Shown here piece after piece: positions 34,855-46,550 of a stretch of 64,000 bases of DNA. The DNA is from Microvelia longipes. Taxonomy: Eukaryota; Arthropoda; Insecta; Hemiptera; Veliidae. Numbering within the stretch: position 1 is the first letter of the stretch; each line of letters begins with the position of its first letter. The stretch spans positions 33,346,618-33,410,617 of the forward strand of contig JACMZG010001911.1 of assembly GCA_018340805.1 (NCBI GenBank), read 5' to 3'. A program made the translations under genes and the position numbers. The notes beneath the pieces are model-generated. The model did no database searches and was not told where the DNA came from. It saw nothing but the letters and a program-made list of their open reading frames with translations.

Positions 34855-35475
34855 CTGAAGTGGGCGTCCCCATGCCAGGTTATTTTTCTTCGCAATGCAT
34901 GCTTTTTTGCACAACAATAAGGGTTTTGTTTAAGTTTCTGGTTAATGCCTTTACCAGCCTATTACCAGCCTTTACCAGCGTATTACCAGAGACTATTCTA
35001 AGTATTCCGTGGTATTACTACTTGTTACACAATTTTCCCAAACTTTTTTAAGGAAATGAGCTGATGCAATCCACAGGTTATACAAAATTATCGTCACCAC
35101 TTCTAACTTGAAAGAGCACAGATTCATTGTTCATATGCTGTTTATGCTAATTTTAAAACTTTTAAGCGCATTTCCTTCGAAAAATCCGAAAATATTGTGA
35201 AAACAGTAGTAATGCTATTGCTAACTAGTAGGTTTATAAGACATAAACCTGAAACTTAAGCAAGTCTGAACTATTGAGCAAATGAGAATGTATTGCAATG
35301 AAAGAAAAGTCGCTCGGCTTGTGAACCTCAGCAATTGAATCATTTTCTTTAGTAAAAAACTTATATTGGGTAAACATGAAGTTAAAAATGATCCCCAGTA
35401 CCAAGACTCGAACCTGGGAACCCTAGATCTGAGAGCTTTAAGATGTCAACTCCGGACCTGTTTTATTCAATTCAG
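34855..35475 (-). repeat. SINE-like dispersed repeat with tRNA-like end
   Basis: It contains GGTTATACAAAATT at 35078 and the core GCGCATTTCCTTCGAAAAATCC from 35167. At 35383-35460 the minus strand carries a tRNA-like end with box B CCAGGTTCGAGTCTTGG. Order and spacing match 23700-24310 and 53280-53700. The small frames at 34860-35051 and 35366-35551 are translations of the repeat. Confidence 0.65.
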
Positions 35476-35944
35476 CACCCCAAAAAAAATTAAATCGACT
35501 TTTTCCTTCTTTTTTCTTGAAGGAAAATTTGCTACAAATAATTATTCTTAAACTTGCTTTAAACTAATCTTAGTTATATCCGGACAAAGGGATGGCACCT
35601 AATAGAATACTTATTTTATAATTAGGTGTGGGTAAAATTACCCAAGGATTAAATTACCAAAACTTTACTAAACAATGGATTTAAATAAGTATATACTTAA
35701 AAAAAAATAGCAAGTAAATTACTTTTAACCATTCCAAAGTAATTTTTGACCCGAAAAAAATCTTTTACCAACCATTTCTTTAATTAACAAAAAACTTAAC
35801 ACTTTACTTTTATAAAAGAAAAACTCTCAGATTAATGTTACAGCGTTATAAAAGAAGAGAAAGAAGTCTTTAGACAAATGATTATGATTACAGCTCTAAC
35901 AACTAGCGCTCCCTTTTCAACGTTTTTTTTGGAACTAAAGATTA
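35476..35944. other. no gene recognised
   Basis: AT-rich segment between the SINE-like repeat and the start of the right arm. Confidence 0.5.
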
Positions 35945-36536
35945 TGTCTCACTTTTATTACTCTTTTTATACTCTATGTAGTAGGCTTTTTAATTATCTT
36001 TCTTTCTTTATCTTACATTTTTATTATTAATTATAATTAAAGTATAATAAAAAAATCTAATATATATATTTTGTAACGTTTATTTTACAAATAACTTCTT
36101 TTATTAAAGTTTATTAGCACTTCATTAGATTTAATTTAAATAAGAAAAAAAGCTATAATAATATGCATAAATGTAAAGAGTTTTCTTATTTTATAAAACA
36201 AATATTTTGTTAAGAATCCACAAAATGTTTTCTCAAAATTATGAAATATATAATATTAAACAAATGTTTATGAATTTTAAAAGCAAAATAATGAGGTATG
36301 TTATTGTGCTGCATATATTTTAATAGTTATGATGCTTACACGGGATGATTTGGAAGTAGGAAAGCAGTTACTGGCATTAACTATATTTTGGCAATTTTAA
36401 AAGGTATATCCAAGAGAAAGAAATTTCATAATATTTATAATCCAAAATGAAAGGATTAGGTATTTAACGAAAATTTCTGAGCTGAACCAAATAAATTAGA
36501 GATATTGTAATTCTTTTATTACTAGAAACTTTACTA

Positions 36537-36682
36537 ATGGAACTTGTAATTGAAGCTAGGAAAATTGGACTGGAGATAATCATCGATAAGACAAAGGTGA
36601 TGTCAATAAATGCAGTCGAGAGCAAAAAAAAGAAATCATAGTAGATGGTCAAATGATAGAGGAAGTCATAATAGAGGCGTAG
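36537..36682 (+). pseudogene. non-LTR retrotransposon RT fragment, right-arm copy
   Basis: Mirror of 25755-25898. It reads MELVIEARKIGLEIIIDK and TKVMSINAV, then slips because an A run is eight long here against six on the left. This is one of several homopolymer differences between the arms. Confidence 0.55.
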
Positions 36683-37708
36683 CCTGATAAACATAGAGGA
36701 AAAAGATAGTGAAAAAGAAATAGGAAAATGGATAGGGCTAGGATAAAGGAGTTTTAATCGGTATAGGTATTAAAATCAGTTTGTAAATATAAAATAAAGA
36801 TAGTACTAATTGCTTGTAAATTTAATTTTTAATTTTGATTTTAATAGAAGATTATTTATTTATTCAATTATTTTATTGTATAAAGAAACATTTCTTTCCA
36901 TCTTTCTATCTATATCCTAGGAAAATTTTTAAAGTTTTAAGAAAGAAATCAATAACATCTTAGTTCGATTTAAAACTTACTTCGAGTGTCGAAGTTTTAC
37001 GTTTTTCTCGGAGTTTTATTTTATTCGAACGTCTCTATTGAAACACTCTAAAATACTCTCAAAAATCCTAAATAAACAAACTATTATGTAATAACATACA
37101 AGTAGTTTAATGCCAGAAACACATACATGATTAACGATCTTAATATGTATTTAGATTTAACATTTATTTTGGTATTTTACATTAACATTATTTTGGACCA
37201 TAATGAAACTGATTTTGACTCAACTAATCCCTAATCTATCTAAAATTTGCTTAGTATGCCTTAAGAATAATATGAGTCGCTTTGGCAGTAGGAGAGAAAA
37301 TGCCTGAAACGGATAATTATCATGAAACCTCGGTTTTGGATTTTCCGAGTGAGCATACTATATTTTTTCGTTAGTTGCACTTCTTAGTTTATATAATTCC
37401 ATCTTAAATTACTAGATAAAAGAAGGCTTTAATTCTATATGTTACAAAATAGTATAATGGTAGTATCAAATACAATTTAATTCTATATATTTGTAACATA
37501 TAGCATTAAAGATGAGGACAAATAATAACAGAGCAATGTGATTAGTGGTTTCACTAATTACAAACTAATTTCTAAACTATTTAAAATATTATAATATATA
37601 ATATTATAATATTTAAAAGGTTAAATTTACAACAAGTTCAAGAAAAAATGGATAATCAGTTACTATCGATAATTGCTTGTATTAAACTATCCTTGCTTGT
37701 CCTAAACT

Positions 37709-37719
37709 ATGTATACGTA

Positions 37720-37806
<87 letters not shown>

Positions 37807-38740
37807 TATATATATATATGTATTTCTAGACACTTTCTTCTTAACTCGCTATCTTTTAAACAAGTAAATATTTTTTAAATCAAACTTGGTACAAAACTCA
37901 ACCTTGGAGAGGACATGAATCCTATTGAATACTAGGTTTTTCTTACGTTATTAACCTGGTTTGCTGAGTCAACAACAATTTCCAAAATTCGTTAAAATTC
38001 AGGGTTAATATTTTTCGAACTTGATACGACAACTCAAGTGACCAAAAAGTCGAATTAAACAGTTGTCGATGCCAGGAAACCTAAAAGTCGGCAGTTAAAC
38101 AACAAATTTCAAGTGGGCAGTCATTTCTTGGGCCGGTGAGTTGAAAGAGAATGGTCCGAAGTCGATACAAGCACTCAAATCCAGAGTAACTGGGTTTGAA
38201 CCCTGGTAGGGACGATATTTTGTATCGTTTTTTTTTATATCAATTTATAACTAAAAAATAATTCTGGCGTGTTGGTCCGCATGATGGGCAAATATTTTTT
38301 GGATGCTGGTTCCGTAGTAGACAATTAATTTCTTGCACTACTCGTAAATAATGGTTTCTGTATCATTTTGATACTACCAAGTTTTGCAAAACATGAATGT
38401 CTCGCACAATTAAATTGTTTCTGTATTTTTTAAAGGAAATGCGCTAAAACCCTAAAAGAAACCAAATGAGAATTTAAATAGTGCAAATAATAGTGCGCAC
38501 AGCCAATTTTATTGGCATAGTTTTATATAACCAACAGGATAATTATGTGCATTTTCTCTGAAAAATACAGGAAAAATGAGTTACGAGTAGTGCTTGATAA
38601 TTGAGTAACTTCTAAATTATAAAGCATTAACCGGATCCTTAAGCAAGAAATGTATTGATAAGCATGGAAACACGCATCATAAAGGAAATTCGCCCAACAT
38701 GAGGACCACCACGCCAGAATTATATCTTTTCAGAGATAGA
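37709..38740 (+). repeat. SINE-like dispersed repeat with (TA)n, right-arm copy
   Basis: Inverted copy of 23700-24727. TA tract at 37709-37821, then CTCAACCTTGGAGAGG and GGTTTGCTGAGTCAAC. The tRNA-like stretch at 38130-38215 has box B GGGTTTGAACCC, and the core is AAAGGAAATGCGCTAAAAC near 38431. The frame at 37648-37878 is the TA tract translated. Confidence 0.6.
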
Positions 38741-39592
38741 GAATGGTAATAAAAGTATATATTGACACTGTTTCAAGTAAAATGCCTTTTTAATTTTTTT
38801 TTCAGCTTAAGATAAAACTTAACAGAGAAAAAAGTGAAGTTATTTTAACGCTTAGAAACCTACTTAAGAACAAAAGACAAGAAAGCCTTTTAGAAGAGGT
38901 TAACCGCAGTTACCATTATGAACCTTTTTAGATCATACTTTTCCATTTCTCTAATAACCACTTAAAAGTAAGTACTTAATCAAGACTCAGATATTTAAGT
39001 TTTTATACATCTGAAGTGGATAAAAGCTTAATGACAATGAAAATGTCATCTACTTATCATTGGAGAACTATATTTCGTTAATAAGTGTACATTCTTTTGT
39101 TTCATTATCTCAATGAAAAGAAAAATATTTTTTTAACAGAAATGAAAACATTGAAAAGAGATTTTTTACATGTTTTATAATTTTTGACATAATAATAAAT
39201 ATCTGCCTATCTGTAATTAGTTTTGAGATTTTTCTTGAGAAATTTGATATGCATCTATAAATAAATTATAAAAAATAACTAGCGTATTCTCGTTGCCCTT
39301 TTTTACTTTCAATTTATTTATCTGGAATCTCAACTTTGGATCGAATATTTTTTAATTAACAAGAGGTTTGAGTCTAACCTGTAAGTCGAATATAGCGCTA
39401 GAAAAAACGATTAAGAACTCCGTATACGTGTAATAGTAAGCCTTGGGTTTTATTCACCAAATTTTATTAACAGGTTAGGAGGAACCAACTAGATCTTTTC
39501 AATGTGAAAGGTCTTAAACAATTTATAATTGAAAAATTGAATAACACTATGACCTATTATAGAGCAAAAGGTTTAATTTCGACATTAAATCA
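38741..39592. other. BEL flank inside the right arm, no gene
   Basis: Mirror of 22856-23690. No coding content seen. Confidence 0.6.
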
Positions 39593-39597
39593 CTGCG

Positions 39598-39771
39598 TGT
39601 TATGAAATTGTCATTTTTAAAATGCAAGTTAATTTGATTTTGTTGTCGTGTCATTAATATTTTAAATTGTGACTTTTAATTGTAAGTTTGAAAAGGAATA
39701 TAGTTCGAAATTGGCATTTAAGCAAGTTCGTTTTATTCATATCTAGTAAACCTGCAATAGAATTCGGAACA
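39598..39771 (+). repeat. BEL 5' LTR, copy 2
   Basis: 174 bp, TGTTATGAAATTG...GAATTCGGAACA, preceded by the target duplication CTGCG at 39593-39597. Nearly identical to the copy 1 LTRs. Confidence 0.95.
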
Positions 39772-39772
39772 T

Positions 39773-41088
39773 ATGGCGACCATCCAGATGCTAGATAACG
39801 AAAAGAAACTTAGAACGGTTCAGAGGAGCTCATTCACACGAATATCAGGAAAAGTACGTAAGTACATCAATGATGCTCTCTCAGTAAATGAAATTCAAGG
39901 TCGTTCAATTGCTTAAATGATCTCGTTATACATCTCAAAGCATCAGATCAGAGAATCATGTCTATGATGATCGAATTGAATTTAGATGAAAAAGATCTCG
40001 ATGTAGAAATGGTAAGTGTTGAAAAGTATAACGAAGAGTTTCAAACTTTAAAAGTGATAGTAGACAATTATAATACACCGGTAAATAATACAGTCGCGAC
40101 TCAACAAGTTCAGGAAATTTGTCATCGGAAAATTAAATTACCAGAGATAGAAATAAAGAAATTCGATGGACAAGTTAAGAATTGGTTTTACTTTTGGAAT
40201 TGCTTTAAAAAGATCCACGAAGATCGCAGTATAACGCTAGGTGATAAATTCCAATACCTTTTACAAAATCTATGGAACGAGGAACTAGAGCGCGTACTAT
40301 AGTCGAAAGTTATCCACCAACAGAAGAGAATTACCAGAGAGCCCTAGACAGCATCAAATCACGTTTTGGCAGAGAAGAATTACAAATTGAAGTTTACATA
40401 AGAGAGTTACTCTCCATGATTTTAGGTAACATCAAAGAAAATTCTTTACCACTAAGTACACTTTATGACAAATTAGACTCGTACATCAGAGCACTAGAAT
40501 CACTCGGAGTGACAACAGAAAAATGTGCTTGCATGTTGTTTCCTTTAGTAGAGTCAGCATTACCATCTGCTTATTACGGTGTGGCCAGAGGAAACAAGAG
40601 ACACTGAAGTTGACGATACTAGTAACATTCAAAACTCGTCAGATATTAGTACTTCCGCAGAAAGAAGATTGAAAAAATTGATGAAATTTTTAGGCGGTGA
40701 AGTTGAGGACGAAGAAAGAGCTACTTTAGCTATGTCAGGATTTGGACTACAATCAATTACCAACTTGAACGATGTACCAACAGCGTCTGAATTACTGTCA
40801 ACTTCAAATAAAAAGTCAGGTAAAAAATATAACAACAATAAGCATAAAGAAGATCGTGAAAACACGTCAAAAGAAAAAGTTACTTGTATCTTTTGTTCCA
40901 AATCACATACAAGTGAAAAGTGCTCATCAGCTAAAGAACTCAGCTACGCAGAGAGGAAAGAAAAAGTCAACTCAACAAAACTTTGCTATTTATGCTTAAA
41001 ACCGCATTTTGCTAGGAGGTGCTTTAGCAAAGTAAGGTGCTTATTATGTTCTAGGCGTCATGTCTCTGTAATGTGTCAGAATGTCTGA
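39773..41088 (+). pseudogene. BEL Gag, copy 2
   Basis: An open stretch starts at ATG 39773 with MATIQMLDNEKKLRTVQRSS and stops at 39916 after a one-base loss. It resumes at 39958-40302, 40272-40607 and 40579-41088. A DUF1759-type region (KLPEIEIKKFDGQVKNW) lies at about 40130-40500. Three zinc knuckles of the BEL type CX2CX3HX4C (CIFCSKSHTSEKC, CYLCLKPHFARRC, CLLCSRRHVSVMC) lie at 40885-41080. The start is chosen because the frame is open from the first ATG after the LTR. Gag ends in a stop here because of a small deletion that copy 1 lacks. Confidence 0.85.
39774..39787 (+). promoter_or_regulatory. BEL primer-binding site, copy 2
   Basis: TGGCGACCATCCAG two bases after the LTR. The ATG of Gag (39773) overlaps it by two bases. 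TGGCGACC would pair with a tRNA 3' end GGTCG-CCA. tRNA-Arg is a plausible but unverified donor. Confidence 0.6.
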
Positions 41089-42589
41089 TAAAGATAGAAA
41101 ATCACAGATTGATAGCGAAAATAATTTATACACTTCTGTAAAGGATAAATTCTTTTCGCAAACATTAGTGATTAAGTTAAAAGGGCAAAATCGAGATCTA
41201 TGTGTTAGAGCCATCTTAGATTCGGGTTCACAACGGTCTTATATTACGAAATCTGTTGTAAAAAATTTAGGTTATAAGGCTCTAGGAGAAATAGAACTGA
41301 CCCATTTACTTTTCGGGGGTAAGTCAGAGTCTAAAAAACACAGATCATATAAAGTTACAGCTTGTAGTCAAAATAGCGAGTCACCATTATTTTCATTCAT
41401 AGCGCTTGATCAATCAGTAATATGTACTCATATTAGACCGATATGCAAAGGACCTTGGTTAGAGGAACTTGCAAGCAAAAATATTATTTTGACAGATTTT
41501 AATGAAGGTCCGGTTGATGTATTAATAGGTGGGGACATTTTAGGAAAGTTATTTACGGGAAATAAATTAGATTTAAAATGCGGATTAGTTGCTATGGAAA
41601 CGAAATTAGGTTGGACTCTATTGGGAAAAATTTCATCTTCGGAAATAGAATTTAAAAAGTTAGACACTACAACTATGCTTGTTAATGAGTTAGATATATC
41701 ACAAATTTGGAGGTTAGATACTATCGGCATAACAGATCCTGCTGAACAATTGTCTAGAAAAGATACTGAAAAAGCTGTCAGGGAACATTTTTTACAAACT
41801 GTAAAAATACTTCCGAATGGAAGGTATGAAATTAGTTTACCATGGAAAGTTGGACATCCACCTCTACCTACAAATTATGAGAAAGCTAAGAAAGTATTAT
41901 TTTCAGTCAATGATAAACTTAAAAAAGAAAATTTAGTTGACAGTTATAGGGCAGTTTTAGATGATTGGTTAGAACAGGGTATTGTAGAACCTATTTCTGA
42001 GGAAGAGTTAGGAAAAGGTAAACACTATCTACCTCATAGACCAGTGATAAAAGAATCTTCTACAACAACTAAAATTAGACCGGTATTTAATGCGTCAGCA
42101 AAAAGTAGTAAGGGACCGGCCTTAAATTCTTGTTTAGAAAATGGAGAAAATTTGTTAGTAGAAATACCTGATATTTTACTACGATTTAGGTTAAACAAGT
42201 ACGGAATAGTTGGGGATATCAAGCAGGCATTTCTTCAGATAAGTATTAGTGAAAAAGATAGGGATTATTTACGATTTTTTTGGTTAGAAAATGACTCAAT
42301 ATTAGAATTTAGACATTGTCGAGTTGTGTTTGGAGTCATAAATAGTCCATATATGTTAGCAGTTGTTATTAGGCATCTTTTAGAACGAGAAGATATTAGG
42401 AACAAATATTCAGGGCTAATATTAGATGCACTTAGAGATAACATGTACGTAGACAACTGTGTAGTGAGTGTTCATTCAGAAGTTGAAGTACACCAATTTA
42501 TTAATGAGGCCACAAGTATAATGAGTGAAGTCAGTTTTTACTTCGCGAATGGGAGTATTCTGGAGAAGAAGGGATCACTAAGGTTTTAG
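41081..42589 (+). pseudogene. BEL protease and reverse transcriptase, copy 2
   Basis: The longest intact BEL frame in the window (502 codons). Residues 44-50 are AILDSGS, the aspartic protease active site (DSGS at 41219-41230). VDVLIGGD near residue 145 is the second protease landmark. RT follows, with HRPVIKESS, KIRPVFNAS, GIVGDIKQAFLQ, SPYMLAVVIRHLL and YVDN at 42446-42457. The frame ends early after SIMSE because one G is missing relative to copy 1 near 42530, so the RT thumb is read in another frame. Confidence 0.9.
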
Positions 42590-43725
42590 GTTTAGATTGG
42601 GATAAAAAACGTGATTGTTTTAGTTTTAGGAAAGATATTAGCATCCCAGAAAATACAGAAATTACTAGAAGGGTTATTTTATCTGTAGCTAACAAAATAT
42701 TTGATCCTATAGGTTTTACTAGTCCAGTTACACTTTGGCCAAAAATTTTATTACAAAAAACGTGGAAAAATAAGTTAGGTTGGGATAAAGAAGTTGATAT
42801 AGATATTAGGGAATCTTTTCTAAAATGGTTAGAAGAGATTCAATTCCTTAATGAAATAGAAATCAACAGATGTATTTTAGGTGACGTTAAGTCTAAGATT
42901 TCTATGCACGTTTTTTGCGATGCTAGTCAAGCAGCGTATGCTACCGTTATTTTTCTTAGGGTAGAATCAGAGTTAGGAGTTAGATAGAATTAGTAAGAGC
43001 TTGTAGTAGAGTCTCACCACTTAAGGTAGTGTCTATCCCCAGACTTGAGTTATTAGCAGCATTAATAGGGGCTAGATTACATAGTCGATAAAGGATGCTT
43101 TAATGTGGAAAAGTGAAATAGAAACTTACTTTTGGAGTGATTCAACCACTGTACTAGCATGGATCATGAGAGAGGAAAATTGGTCAGTATTTGTTTGGAA
43201 TAGAGTCCTTGAGATTAGAAAATTAACTAGAGTAGATCAATGGAGATTTGTACCAGGGGTTTTAAATCCGGCTGATCTTGCATCTCGGGGTTGTACGGCC
43301 AAACATCTTAAAGAATCTAAATGGTGGGAGGGCCCTAATTGGCTAAAAGGGAACTCAAAAACATGGCCAACTGTTAAAATTAATTTTAATGAATCTGAAA
43401 TTGAAATAGAGAAAAAGAAAGGTGTGACAACACTTCTTTTAAATTCAAAACAAAATTTTGATTGGTATCCTAAAAGTTGTTTTATAAATTTTGATAAATT
43501 AGTAAAAATGATGGCCTGGATACTCAGATTTGTCAATAATTGCAAAAAAAAAATTCAAAAAATTTAAATCAGTTAAGTTTGGATGAAATTTTGAAAGCAG
43601 AACTAGTTATTATCAAACTTGTTCAATCTGAAACTTTAAATCACAGAGATAGAGACATAGCGTCACTGCACCCACTTGTTGATAAAATGGTTTGCTTAGG
43701 GTCAGAACAAAATTATCACTAGGTG
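42590..43725 (+). pseudogene. BEL RT thumb and RNase H, copy 2
   Basis: 42590-42985 encodes the BEL thumb (IFDPIGFTSPVTLWPK) and start of RNase H (HVFCDASQAAYA). A stop follows LGVR at about 42985. RNase H resumes in 43103-43567 with YFWSDSTTVLAWI and PGVLNPADLASRG, and the linker is at 43540-43722. The break positions differ from copy 1. Confidence 0.85.
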
Positions 43726-43789
43726 AGGATAGTTTAGATTTTAGACACCCGATTTTGTTGCCAAGTAAACATCCAGTGGTTCAGCTTAT

Positions 43790-44507
43790 TATTAAAGACA
43801 TACATGTGAAGCGCATCATGTTGGTGTCCAAGGGTTGATAAGTCTTGTTCGAGAGAAGTACTGGGTTATAAAAACGAGACAAACTGTTCGCAGTGTTGTA
43901 TCAAAGTGTCTCAGGTGTCAACGATTCAACGCTCGAAATGTTGACCCAATCGCAGCTCCATTACCACCAGACAGAATAAGAGATGCAGCAGTGTTTGAAG
44001 TAACAGGCATAGATTTTGCTGGTCCATTACACCTGAAGAATGAAGGAAAAGTGTGGATCTGTATATTCACTTGCGCAGTAGTCAGAGCTGTCCACTTCGA
44101 ACTTGTCAGGAGTTTATCAACGGAAAGCTTTATTCAAGCACTGCGTAGGTTTGTTGGTAGGAGAGGAAGACCTGCCACCATTTTCAGCGATAATGGTACT
44201 AATTTCGTGGGAGCTGAAAATGCGTTTGCCAAACTCGATTGGAACAAAATTAAGGATTACAGCACTGTAGAAAGAATCAAGTGGAAGTTCAATCCCCCTT
44301 CAAGTTGCTGGTGGGGAGGATGGTGGGAGCGAATTGTAAAAATGTTGAAGGAATTGCTTCGGAAAACATTAGGAAAAGCGTCACTCAACCACGAAGAACT
44401 GTCCACAGTGCTGATAGAGTGTGAAGGCGTCATCAACTCACGCCCCCTTACATATCAATCTGAAAACCCGACTGATCTCACTCCATTGACACCAGCCTAT
44501 TTTCTTC
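43790..44507 (+). pseudogene. BEL integrase, copy 2 (C-terminus replaced)
   Basis: The frame 43835-44536 carries the zinc region (CLRCQRFNA) and the D,D-E core with Asp codons at 44012 (IDFAG) and 44189 (SDNG) and Glu at 44327 (WWERI). It is normal up to YFL. It then reads HKTIKINKK because the DNA switches to the inverted segment at 44508. The DUF5641-type tail is therefore missing from this frame. Confidence 0.9.
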
Positions 44508-45104
44508 ACAAGACAATAAAAATAAACAAAAAGTAAACAAACAAAGTCAAAAAATAATAAAATCAGTCTGACAATTCTAAGGGATAAATACGTTGGACTG
44601 GTCTTAGGAGTTCGCCTTTTGCCAATTTTACTCGAACGAGTCGGACAACACCGTCACGTCCAGGCACGATGTTAACAATTCTACCTAATGGCCAATCCAA
44701 CCGCTTAGAACTGTCATCAACTAGAACAAGATCCCCAACTTGAACTTGTCTAGGTGACTGACGTTTACTTTTTCTGTCAGCTAACTGCCCTAAGTATTCT
44801 GACCGAAAACGTTGTTTCAGCTGTTTCAGTAACTCCTGCCTGTAGGCTGCTCGTTTGCCTAAACTCTTTTCCTCGATTGCATCACAATCTGGTAGACCTA
44901 CTTCTCTCACCCTGAAGAAAATAGGCTGGTGTCAATGGAGTGAGATCAGTCGGGTTTTCAGATTGATATGTAAGGGGGCGTGAGTTGATGACGCCTTCAC
45001 ACTCTATCAGCACTGTGGATAGTTCTTCGTGGTTGAGTGACGCTTTTCCTAATGTTTTCGTAGCAATTCCTTCAACATTTTTACGATTCGCTCCACCATC
45101 TCCG
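44508..45104 (-). repeat. inverted segment of the BEL 3' region
   Basis: This segment matches 17545-18141 in the same plus orientation, so it is inverted within copy 2. 44918-45100 repeats 44336-44507 (integrase end) as its reverse complement, giving a palindrome with a loop of about 410 bp. The minus strand carries the DUF5641-type tail intact in 44563-44910 (REVGLPDCDAIEE, VGDLVLVDDSSKRLDWPLGR, RPVQRIYPLEL). Confidence 0.9.
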
Positions 45105-45248
45105 TTAATTTGATTTTGTTGTCGTGTCATTAATATTTTAAATTGTCATCTTTAGTTTTTAAGTTTGAAAAAGAATATAGTTCGACATTGGCATTTAAGC
45201 AAGTTCGTTTTATTCATATCTAGTAAACCTGCAATAGAATTCGGAACA
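45105..45248 (+). repeat. truncated BEL 3' LTR, copy 2
   Basis: It starts inside the LTR at TTAATTTGATTTTGTTG, missing the first ~30 bases, and ends normally at GAATTCGGAACA. hAT sequence follows at once. Confidence 0.9.
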
Positions 45249-46226
45249 GTTTCTGTTCCCTGCATGGATAGATTTAATTCATTAACTAATGAAAAAATAT
45301 CAGCCAAATAACTAACACGGTATATCCACAAGTTATCATTAAAATAATTAGCTAATGAAGATTTAGAGTCGTTCAGAAAAATGTCTATTTCTAATCTTAA
45401 ATCAAATATTCTTTTTAATACTTTGCCTCTCGATAACCAGCGTATATGAGAGTGTAAAAGTAATGCGTCATATTCAGCACCCATTTCTTCACAAGAAGAG
45501 CAAAAATACGAGTATTTAAACCACTTTTTCTTATATAATTAACAATTTTGACACATTGATGTAATACTTCATTTAAATCCGAGCCCATGTCTTTGGATGC
45601 TAATTGCTTGCGGTGGAGAAAGCAGTGGGCGGAAATGAAATCTTTATGAGCAATCTGTTTAACCCTAGTAACTAGTCCTTTGTGGATGCCAATCATGGCA
45701 GCTGCTCCGTCCGTACAAACTGCAATACATTGACTCCATTGTATTTTCTTTGTCTCAAAAATAAGAACAAAGTTTAGAGAAAACCTCATTGGACGTGGTT
45801 GATAATAAATTTAATGAACACAATATTCTTCTTCGATATTTTTGGTGTCGAATTCGATGAACCGGACATAGACTAATAAAATGGATGCATTTGATACGTC
45901 CGTGGATTCATCAAGCTGAAGGGCAAAATATTTCGAGCTCAAAATTTTTAGAACTAATTGTTCTTCAAGGTCTTCAGATAAGCAATTAATGCGTCGACTA
46001 ATTGTATTGTTGGACATAGGAATATTATTGACTTTAATACTGTATTCTTTCCCAAAAAGTTCAGCACAAATATCTTTCATACAAGGTTTTATTAGCGTTT
46101 CTCCTATAGTGTGAGCTTTCTTAGTTTTAGCTATATAAAGCCGCAATGTACGAACATTTCAAATAAACTTTATCCGTAGAAACAAATTTAGTCAAATTAG
46201 CTCGACTTAGGCCCGTATTCAAAGAC
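45249..46226 (-). pseudogene. hAT transposase, partial copy 1
   Basis: Nearly identical to 47756-48731 but broken into the frames 45415-45789 and 45811-46146, plus an LTR-fused frame at 45152-45484. It contains LDESTDVSNAS and CTDGAAAMIG, the first two catalytic Asp regions. The C-terminal third is missing because the sequence joins the BEL LTR at 45248. The breaks are single-base length changes in A runs. Confidence 0.9.
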
Positions 46227-46227
46227 G

Positions 46228-46404
46228 TTTTCCTAACATTTTCCAAACATTCTCCTATTTTCCTAACATTTTCCTAACATTCTCCTAACATTTTCCTAAC
46301 ACCTAACTTTTTCCTAACATTTTCATAACTTTTTCCTAACATTCTCCTAACATTTTCCTAACATTCTCCTAACATTTTCCTAACTCCTAATATTCTCCTA
46401 ACAC
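46228..46404. repeat. 11-bp tandem repeat, copy 1
   Basis: Iterations of CCTAACATTTT and CCTAACATTCT, about 15 units with some shortened, between CCCGTATTCAAAGACG and CACTCACCTTAGG. The same array follows hAT copy 2 at 48737-48914. Confidence 0.9.
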
Positions 46405-46487
46405 TCACCTTAGGTTTAGGTAAGGGAAATGTTTTAAAAGTCACGAAATTTAAATGATCGTTACCGTGTTTTAAATGTCATTTAGAG

Positions 46488-46550
46488 CAGCGTTTCCCAA
46501 CCTTTTCAGTAACGCGACCCTATAATTTGCTTTTCTAAAGTTTGGCGACC
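46488..46550 (-). repeat. hAT 3' terminal inverted repeat region
   Basis: CAGCGTTTCCCAACCTTTTC at 46488 is the typical start of a hAT terminal inverted repeat of the ZBED5/Charlie-like kind. It is preceded by the 8-mer ATTTAGAG (46480-46487), the size of a hAT target duplication. ATTTAGAG occurs again at 48991-48998. The partner terminal repeat was not found. Confidence 0.65.

Larger units (their letters stand above)
35945..44507. repeat. right arm of the large inverted duplication
   Basis: Reverse complement of 17950-26489. It starts with TGTCTCACTTTTATTAC, matching the bases at the left gap edge, and runs through the flank, the SINE-like repeat, the target duplication (CTGCG, 39593-39597) and the BEL element to the integrase end. 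Because both arms contain the same BEL insertion with the same duplication, the copying happened after BEL inserted. Confidence 0.95.
39598..45248 (+). mobile_element. BEL/Pao LTR retrotransposon, copy 2 (3' end rearranged)
   Basis: The 5' LTR, primer site, Gag and Pol are colinear with copy 1 up to 44507. From 44508 to 45104 the sequence is inverted, and a truncated 3' LTR in normal orientation closes the element. The 5' side has the target duplication CTGCG. After the 3' LTR comes GTTTCTG, not CTGCG, so the 3' end is not an intact insertion boundary. Confidence 0.9.

Noticed and set aside
46228..46404. Interstitial telomere repeat (CCTAA)n
   Set aside because: The unit is 11 bp (CCTAACATTYT), not 5 or 6 bp, and it travels with hAT-linked sequence.
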